Of a stretch of 60,000 bases of DNA, positions 53,701 to 60,000 are shown piece after piece. Numbering within the stretch: the first letter of the stretch is position 1; the number at the start of each line of letters is the position of its first letter. Under the pieces are notes generated by a model, which made no database searches, was not told the DNA's origin, and saw only the letters and a list, made by a program, of their open reading frames with translations. Position numbers and translations under genes: made by a program. Source of the DNA: Nematostella vectensis (taxonomy: Eukaryota > Cnidaria > Anthozoa > Actiniaria > Edwardsiidae); assembly GCF_932526225.1 (NCBI RefSeq), contig NC_064040.1:13866856-13926855 (forward strand), given 5' to 3'.

Positions 53701-56509
53701 ACATTCCTTGGCAATATCCGGTGGCTGCATTCTTTGCAAATCTAAAAAAAAACCCGGAAAATTGTTACATTTTAAAGGCCATGCTTGAAAAACCAGCGTA
53801 CTTTGTGGGTGCTCCCAAAGGTCACCCCCCGGGGTGTACAGAGGCCAAATATAAAACGTTCTGATCTATTATTAGCATTGTACTCACTGTGTCCAGCATG
53901 TTTGATCCAGAAACTGTTTCAAAGTCATAGTATCCCACTCCTCTGCTTTGTTAGCCAGCCATGGGCCCTCCAGCGGCACTTGATGGCACATTTCATCCAG
54001 GAGCTGCCACATGTTATTGGCATCCAGGGACCCAAGGAATGAGGATCCCCAAGATGCTAGGGCACCCTTCTTTAAAACTCGCTTTCCCTGAAAAAAATAA
54101 ACAGAATTTGATCATCTCTACAATGTGTGAAATTCTCAAGGTCTTCAATTTTGTAATCATTATCAAATGATTGATAAGTTGTGACTACCAGAGTCTTTAA
54201 TTCAGGGAATCATGTGTTCTTCCAAGACATCTATTGTAAAATATTTGACTGAATACAAAAGAACGATAGAAAAGAGGGAAAAAAGCAATGGGTGTCATCT
54301 TTTAGCAGCTAAAAAAGTGCCTAAAATGCTAAATAATGAAACTAAACTAATCTCTAGACTTACCTCTAGTTTAAGAACACCCTTATTGGCGGGGAGGGTG
54401 TGAATAGGGTTATGTAAATCTGCCGATCCGCTAATTTTCGGGGCAAATCCGTGGATCCGCAGATATTTTTAGATCCGCATGGTTTGACAGATAAGTAATA
54501 GCATAGATTGAAATTCATTTAGAATAAAAAATTCGACCGTCAAAGCAGTCGAAATCTGTGCCCAAATTGTTAACTGATCCGTGATCCGCTGAATTTCCAA
54601 AATCCACCAATCCGCTTAAATAATCATCAAAATCCATAATTTGTGAGCATTTCGGGGCCGGATCCGCCGGTCCGCGAACAAATTCACCCCCACTTATTAT
54701 ATGCAAGCATCTCTAAAATACCACCATGTGATGCTTCACAATTTTTTCAAATATTTTTTTTTAGCAGGGGGCGGGGCATTGGGGGCACGTGGCCCCAAAA
54801 ATTTTCAAAAATTATAAGTTAATAACCAGTAGGGGTGTGGTTGTGCCCCCACAACTTATTTTGTATTTCTGTACCATTCTCCCCCCCCCCCCCCAAACAT
54901 TTTAAGGCCTGCTACCGCTCTGTGAAAGATGCATGAACAGAAAAATCCATTCAAATTTAAACACAAAACAAATTCTTATTGAGAAAGTGAATAAGATATA
55001 AATGACTTACTAAATAATGTTCAACATCATATCCATCTGCATTCACTTTGAATAGTTCCAGGCCCAATTCTTCCACAAGGCTGTTGACTCGTGTTTGAGT
55101 ACTGCCAATATATGCACCACCAATGTCACAGTACTTAAAACTGGGGTCCTTGAAAAATAAGGCAATATCCAAGGGTCAAGTCTTACAAATAAAAAAAAAA
55201 TGATTTAAAATAAAAAAGGGGTTCTGTTCAAACTCACTTCCAAAGTATGGGTCCGTCCTCCAACTCTATCCCTTGCTTCCAACACAATGACATCCAGTCC
55301 ATATTTCTCCTGCAGTATAGTGGCCGCACGCAAACCTGAAATAATCAGAGTTATAGTCAGCTCTCAGCCATATGTGATTTGCCCCTATGCACAATTGGCC
55401 AATTAGTAAGTAAGCATAAGAAAAATAATTCCTTTGGGACAGACCATCTCTGTTAAGAGCAGGGAGTAAAGAACACAAAAAAAATTCATTTTTTGAGATG
55501 TCAAGTGGCATTGAGCTGGTTTAAAAGTGCAATGCTTCAGCTTTGATCAAAAGAGAGAATCTCCCTCCACCGTCTGGCCCTCATTAACCCTACATGTGTA
55601 TTTATGTTATGGTAAATCAAGGAGAGAGAATAGATGTCAACCGTACATATGCTTCTCTATCATGGTCATTTGTAGTGCAAATAAATATGATATTACAGGC
55701 CCATAACCAGAATTTTTCTTGGGGGGGGGGTGCGAAATTCGATCAAGTGGACTTAATTTTTCTGGGGGGAGTGGGGGGAGGAATTAAGTTTTTTTAATAA
55801 AAAAATCTTTTTATATCTCCACAGGACGTTTATTGTCAGATTTGGCTACAAGAAAGTCTAACTTATGAATTGATGGCATACCAGAGTAACCTAGCTTATG
55901 TTTTATAGTTTTGTCTTCAAATAGTAAGTCTATTGAGAACTGAAAGTGGACTGTCGGCCGTTGTGGGGGGGGCGGCCCCCCCTGGGTACAGGCCTGTATT
56001 ATTCTTATTGTCAGTCGCGTGATTGCCACTAACTTACTTATACAGTCGTTTGACAAAAACGGGCTTTGCGACTACGCGACAAGCATGCATGTAAGCATAT
56101 TAGCCACTGCATAACCTCAGACTTAGACGGTGTAGCGGTGGCTTATATATGCAACTAGGCGCTTCAGTGGTTTTTACCCATGCTTACATGCGGGCTTGTC
56201 GCGTAGTCGCAAAGCCTGTTGATGACAACCTTTTGTCAAACCACTGTATACACATTGCGTATGACAAGAATGTCAAATGTGAGTGAAATAACATTAGCAC
56301 ATTTGCGCTTAGTGATATTGTTAAGTAAGTCACAACGGAATGTTTCAATCACCTTGCGTTTTGTGCATTCTTCTCGAGCTAAAATTATTCTTGTTCTCCA
56401 TCGCATGGGCGAGTTTGCAAAAGAAAATTTTTATATAGTATCAAGGCTTCTTACCGCTTATTCCTGCTCCTATAACCAAAACATCCTTGGTCTCGATGTG
56501 TCCCGTCAT
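46999..56509 (-). CDS. MAO: Monoamine oxidase (FAD-dependent amine oxidase), 15 exons, complete
   Basis: Oxidative deamination of biogenic amines to aldehydes with release of ammonia and H2O2, at the mitochondrial outer membrane. Exons in transcript order: 56509-56455, 55335-55238, 55148-55011, 54087-53888, 53741-53597, 53132-53075, 52972-52878, 52624-52541, 52460-52385, 52268-52178, 51381-51328, 51094-51037, 50757-50660, 48335-48224, 47139-46999. Total 1,503 nt, 500 residues (human MAOs are about 520), phases consistent. Landmarks: Rossmann start [14 protein letters not shown] near residue 10, [23 protein letters not shown], Lys303 in GSVIK (catalytic Lys), Cys402-Tyr403 in AGGCYVG (8-alpha-cysteinyl-FAD and aromatic cage), Tyr440 in VGYMDGAVE (second cage Tyr). 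A hydrophobic C-terminal segment at 477-496 is the tail anchor. The GTET motif reads GTLT. The start is the first ATG before the FAD fold. MAO-A and MAO-B are vertebrate duplicates, so neither name applies. Confidence 0.95.
47220..47810. repeat. Decayed inverted-repeat elements in MAO intron 14
   Basis: The stretch around 47480-47560 (GGCGCTTCAG, GGGGCTTGTCGCGAAGCC) matches the mariner-like MITE at 56043-56247. At 47746-47790, CTAAACTAGGAAAACATGT and ACATGTCTCCTAGTTTAG form a short hairpin. Repeated GACATGT/GCGCGACA text suggests overlapping decayed MITEs. Confidence 0.5.
48573..49747. mobile_element. 1.2-kb TIR element in MAO intron 13
   Basis: TAATGCTCCGTGTAAGAACT then AGGCAA at the left, and the exact reverse complement TTGCCTAG then TTCTTACACGGAGCATTA at the right. 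Inside are many copies of a GGCGTTTATTAGAGAGG-like motif in two clusters (about 48690-48810 and 49365-49480) and a 62-codon frame at 49105-49293 with no recognised homology. Confidence 0.75.
51910..52126. mobile_element. MITE (CACCAGTTTACTTC family), copy 3, left end missing
   Basis: Internal GGCCATCCGCTCTAAATTAT and right TIR AAATAAACTGGTGACAATGC are present; the left TIR is not found. Lies in MAO intron 10, about 50 bp from exon 10. Confidence 0.75.
55696..55996. mobile_element. 301-bp MITE with TATTA target duplication in MAO intron 1
   Basis: Begins CAGGCCCATAACCAG and ends CTGGGTACAGGCCTG, flanked by TATTA on both sides (55691-55695, 55997-56001). Contains long G and C runs. An internal stretch (ACTTATGAATTGATGGCATA, then GCCTACC-free text to about 55925) is also found at about 20740-20805 in UBR intron 25, so that intron carries a partial relative. 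Confidence 0.75.
56043..56247. mobile_element. Tc1/mariner-like MITE in MAO intron 1
   Basis: Left CAGTCGTTTGACAAAA, right TTTTGTCAAACCACTG, flanked by TA on both sides. Subterminal arms (GGCTTTGCGACTACGCGACA and its reverse complement) extend the hairpin to about 60 bp per arm. Class inferred from the TA target and CAGT ends. Confidence 0.7.
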
Positions 56510-57243
56510 TTGAATGTTTTTTTTTTTATTTTTACGGGTTATTATATGACCTGGACATCAACCGTGTTAGTGGTGTCTGCCACAGCTCGTCACGTATACT
56601 AGCCTACGGCGTATATGTATACTAGCCTACGGCGTGTAGCCGCTGACTCGACTATCTGGTTTTTTTTTTTAGAATTTTAGGGGATTTCAAAGCAAAAAAT
56701 TGTGATTTTAAGAAAAAAAAATACAAAACAAAAACTGTTCTGTTGCATGTGCTGCTTATTAGACGTTTAAACTGAATTTGTACACGGGTTGTAGGCGCAT
56801 ACCCAGGATTGGCTGAGGGGCCGTCCACACTAACACGGATTCATTTGGATCCGTAAACTTTTTGATACGCTTAGGCCTTCCGTCCACACTAACAAGCGCG
56901 CTGGATCCAGCGAATCCGGATACTTTTGAAAACGCCGTCGAAAATGAATCAAAATGAATTCGTATACTTTTGCCCGTAGTGTGGACGGTCGAATCCGGAT
57001 ACTTTTGTATTTCTGTTAGTGTGGAAGCCACCTGTGAAGGGGGGGGGGGAGGGGAGTAAAAAAGAGTCGATTATGCGATTATGCCAGGGATTATGCTATC
57101 TTATAAGACTCAATTTTCGCGACACTTTGTTTTCGCGATTCTCCAATTTTCGTAAAAAAAAAAAACCAGATCACATTATTCTTCGCGATTTCGCGATTTT
57201 GGGGATAATAAAATCAAGCAAAACCGAGAGGAATTAAAATGCG
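56510..57243. other. MAO upstream region with a MITE-like inverted repeat (56805-57015)
   Basis: No gene seen. CCGTCCACACTAACACGGAT near 56822 and, reversed, the text ending CTGTTAGTGTGG near 57025 suggest a TIR element with several internal copies of GTCCACACTAAC and GAATCCGGATACTTTTG. A G-run lies at 57040-57055. The MAO promoter should be in this interval but no core element was identified. Confidence 0.5.
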
Positions 57244-57454
57244 TGTTGTAACAGGGGCTCATAAGTAGGGGAAACTTTCCCACATTGTCACTGTTATAAG
57301 ACGGTTGTCGGCCAATTCAACACATTTAATATTTTATTTCTCTGACACAAACTCCATGCGAAACTCCATGTGACTGTTTTAACAACAACGTGTGAGCCCG
57401 CGGTACGATGGGCTCCTAAGAGGGGGAGGGTAGTAACAAACTAATATTATAACA
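57244..57454 (-). repeat. 3' LTR of the gypsy element, with adjacent polypurine tract
   Basis: On the - strand the repeat begins TGTTATAATATTAG and ends CCTGTTACAACA, so it carries the 5'-TG...CA-3' ends and a short terminal inverted repeat typical of LTRs; 211 bp. A purine tract (GAGGGGGGAGA on the - strand, 57455-57465) directly precedes it, as needed for plus-strand priming. An AATAAA-type signal (- strand, near 57335) fits the polyadenylation role. The matching 5' LTR is not in the window. Confidence 0.8.
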
Positions 57455-57538
57455 TCTCCCCCCTCAAATAACAAGTCCCAATGTCACTTTGAAATAAAAG
57501 TAACAAGACTATGGCTCAGTTATAATAGTTAACTGTTC

Positions 57539-57984
57539 TTAACACGACTCAATAAGCCTATCAGGCTTTTGCACAAGTCTTCCTGATCTGGTAGTGACTG
57601 GTTGCTTCATAGGCACATCCGAGACTGCAGGCATCTGTGGCTTTGGTTGATCCGAGACTACAGGTATCTGTAGAGGTGTCAATGGCTTCACTGGCACACC
57701 AGTAAGGCAAGGACCGGTGAGCTTGGCTGCAGCCGGATTGGCTGGTCTAATGGAGTAGAAATGGTGTGCCTTCTGTTCCTGCGGTAAACTCTTCCCCTGT
57801 CGTCTTGTACCATGTATGACCTTGGTAGTACTTCCGATGTCCTCCACTGCTTTTCGCCGCCTGTTCGGATTCTGACTTTCGAACCAGATTCCAGTGGTGG
57901 CAGGTCTTTGCTGTTCTGGTTGTAATACGCTGCAGCTTTTTCTTGACGCGTTTTCAGTGCTTTAACAACTGTATCAGGGTTCAC
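57539..57984 (-). pseudogene. gypsy pol C-terminal tail, frameshifted
   Basis: Two overlapping frames together hold the end of the integrase. The first (to about 57755) has KTRQEKAAAYYNQNSKDLPP and a GSKVRIRTGGEKQWR stretch resembling the module after the integrase core. The second has a Pro/Val-rich tail and TRSGRLVQKPDRLI before the stop. The frame change near 57755 is one of at least four in this copy. Confidence 0.75.
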
Positions 57985-58877
57985 TGGTTGAGGTGAGTGG
58001 GAAGCATGTTACGGGTCCTCCGGCTCATCAACAGTTGGACGGGTGATACACCAATGTCCTCAAAAGGTGTATTGCGGTACTTGAGAAGTCCCTCGAATGG
58101 ATCCTTTCCATCAGCATCTGCTTTCTTAAGGATATGTTTGGCCGTCTGCACAGCTTTCTCAGCCGCACCATTCGACTGATGATATTCAGGTGAACTGGTA
58201 ATATGTTGAAACCCCCATTCTTTCGCAAAAACTTTGAATTGGTGGGTGCTATCAAAAAAGTTTCTAGTATTACTGTACTGTGATCCATTATCACTGATCA
58301 CTTGGTCGGGTATTCCATAGCGAGCAAATATTTTCTTCAGGTTGTAAATGATACAGGTTGCAGTACTTTGACGTAGAAGCTCGATTTCAAAATACTTCGA
58401 GTAGAAATCAGTCACTACTAGGTAGGTATGTCCACCGTAATCAAATAGATCAGTACCAACGATCTGCCACGGGAGCCCAGGAATGTCGTGAGGCCTGAGA
58501 GTTTCTTTTTGCTGCTGATTCCTGAAGGTATTACAGATTCCGCAGGATCGGACTCTGTCTTTCACCTGTGCACTCATACCTGGCCAGAAAACATAGTCCC
58601 TAGCATAGGATAGACTTTTTGACTCACCCATGTGCGCACCATGAATCTCATCAAGTAATTCAGCTCTCATCCCTCGTGGTACGACAATTCGATCAGACTT
58701 GAATAGTAAGCCATCCTCAACACTTAGCTCCTCCCTGTAGTTAAAATATTCTCTTGCTAATTCATCCATCTGTCCCCTGTCTGAAGGCCAACCAGTGAGA
58801 ACATAATTCATAACGACCTGAAGAAGTCTCATCAGTATTGGTACAACTTCTAAACTTTGACAGAGCATCGTTGTCAA
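57981..58877 (-). pseudogene. gypsy pol fragment: integrase
   Basis: The frame shows a zinc-binding H2C2 region (including CGICNTFRNQQQ), then the DDE catalytic core: GTDLFDYGGHTYLVV carries the first Asp, ISDNGSQY the second, and YHQSNGAAEKAV the Glu. A short extra stretch interrupts the core between the second and third acidic residues (around FDSTHQFKVF). The region downstream (57539-57984) continues in two further frames with a GPY/F-like segment and a TRSGRLVQKPDRLI tail ending in a stop at 57539. Confidence 0.88.
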
Positions 58878-59006
58878 GTCCTAACTTGTCAACCAAGTTG
58901 ACTTGAACCTCATCACTGTCATTGCTAGGTGTCTCTGGTATATGTATGGGTGCTCTGCTCAAACAGTCAGAAAGGACTTGTTGCTTACCAGGAACATAGT
59001 TGACAT

Positions 59007-60000
59007 TCAAATCATACCTTGTAAGCTTAAGGAGCATGCGCTGTAATCTGGGTGGGGCATCATTAAGTGGTTTCTTGAAAATTGACTCGAGCGGTTTGTG
59101 ATCTGTCTGTACGGTGACTGACCGGCCATAAAAGTAAGTATGAAACTTCTGTACCCCCAGGTAATGGCAAGTAATTTCCTTTCAATGTTTGCGTAATGTT
59201 TCTCTGCATTGGTGAGTGTTCGTGATCCATATGCAACTGGCCTTCCGTCCTGCATTACCACTGCACCTAAGCCTGTACTGCTGGCATCAGCATTCAAAAC
59301 TGTCTGTTTGTTATTGTCGAAATATGACAGAACAGGTGAACTACTGATAACACTTTTGAGCTGTTCAAACGCATTTTGTTGGGGTGTGTCCCATACAAAA
59401 ATGGCATCCTTCTGTAGCAACTGGGAGATGGGGCCCTGAATCTCTGCTTTGTTTTGGATAAACTTATCAAGATAGTTCACAGTTCTTATTAGTCGTTGCA
59501 CCCCCTCTTTGTCTGTTGGTGGTGGCATGTCAATGACAGCCTTGATCTTCTCTGGATCTGGCTGCAAGCCTTGTGAAGTAAGCCTATGGCCGACATAACT
59601 TACCTTATCCACTCTAAGCTTTACTTTACTAGGATTAAACTTCAGTCCTACCTCTCGACTTCGCTCCAGTACCATTGACAGTTTTTCATCCATTTCTGAC
59701 TGGTCTTGTGCATGTATGAGGAAGTCATCCACAATGATTTCAACTGGGACACCTTCAAACAGCCGTTCCATCTCTCGCTGGTATATCTCTGGCGCTGGAG
59801 CAACTCCGAAGGGAAGCCTACAGAACCGGTACCTTCCCCAAGGAGTGTTGAATGTGAGCAATTTTGAACTTGCTTCATCAACTTGGAGCTGCCAAAACCC
59901 ACTGCAGGCGTCTAGAGCTGTAAAAACAACAGTGTTAGCAAGTTTGTCTGCAACTTCTTCTATAGTTACCATAGGGTGGTGTACACGCTTCAGTGCAGTG
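59007..60000 (-). pseudogene. gypsy pol fragment: reverse transcriptase and RNase H
   Basis: The frame is open from the window edge to about 59150 and includes RT landmarks VVFTALDACSGFWQL, RLPFGVAPAPEIYQ and the catalytic IIVDD. It then has the connection region (KVSYVGHRLTSQG) and the RNase H start (VLNADASSTGLGAV, ITWG). A frameshift near 59150 diverts the reading; the correct continuation (RNase H end, LSDCLSRAPI) is in another frame at 58762-59037. Partial at the edge. Confidence 0.88.

Larger units (their letters stand above)
57244..60000 (-). mobile_element. Ty3/gypsy LTR retrotransposon, 3' half, decayed, runs off right edge
   Basis: Reading leftwards from the edge: RT, RNase H, integrase, C-terminal tail, polypurine tract and one LTR. 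Protein order RT-RH-IN is the Ty3/gypsy order. Gag and protease would lie beyond the window. At least four frame changes break the pol frame (about 59150, 58850, 57985 and 57755), so the copy cannot encode an intact polyprotein. The flank at 57239-57243 should be one side of a target-site duplication whose partner is outside the window. It lies about 0.7 kb upstream of the MAO start codon, same orientation. No envelope-like frame is seen. Confidence 0.92.

Noticed and set aside
53785-54170. + strand frames over 53785-54170
   Set aside because: Antisense shadows of MAO exon 4, whose - strand reading is clearly the amine oxidase.

Overview
This is a eukaryotic, animal-type window with no bacterial features. 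It holds three intron-rich genes that look like ordinary metazoan orthologues, plus mobile-element debris. Introns are mostly short (about 100 bp to 2 kb), protein similarity to vertebrate family members is high, and non-coding DNA is AT-rich with many small inverted-repeat elements. I lean towards an invertebrate such as an anthozoan cnidarian (sea anemone). That is an inference from general features, not a species identification.

Layout. (1) 366-26445, + strand: the C-terminal three quarters of a UBR1/UBR2-type N-recognin E3 ubiquitin ligase. There are 31 exons in one consistent reading frame (1,305 residues plus stop); the 5' part lies off the window. (2) 28250-45066, - strand, convergent with UBR: a complete 13-exon ASPG-type gene (type I L-asparaginase/60 kDa lysophospholipase with C-terminal ankyrin repeats), 734 residues. 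Its Thr nucleophile position reads as Ala. (3) 46999-56509, - strand: a complete 15-exon monoamine oxidase (MAO), 500 residues, with the covalent-FAD Cys and a C-terminal membrane anchor. (4) 57244-60000, - strand: the 3' half of a decayed Ty3/gypsy LTR retrotransposon (LTR, integrase, RNase H, RT) running off the right edge. All splice phases in the three gene models were checked by hand and join without a frame break. The three genes have no obvious shared pathway: protein turnover by N-degrons, asparagine or lysophospholipid metabolism, and amine oxidation at the mitochondrial outer membrane.

The striking feature is non-genic. In UBR and ASPG, at least a dozen introns (and the ASPG 3' UTR) carry tandem arrays whose repeat unit is not random intron sequence. 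The unit contains the end of the neighbouring exon plus its splice donor; in one case it contains the acceptor plus exon start, and in another the last codons plus the stop codon. Unit lengths (30 to 126 bp) and sequences differ at every site, so these are independent events of one kind. The neighbouring MAO gene has no such array. I regard this as the main candidate for an undescribed phenomenon.

Other elements: a CR1/L2-like LINE inserted inside one of these arrays; a ~4.9 kb TTAA-flanked inverted-repeat transposon in an ASPG intron; two other inverted-repeat transposons of about 1 kb; at least six small MITE families, several with more than one copy; and large hairpins in the intergenic regions.
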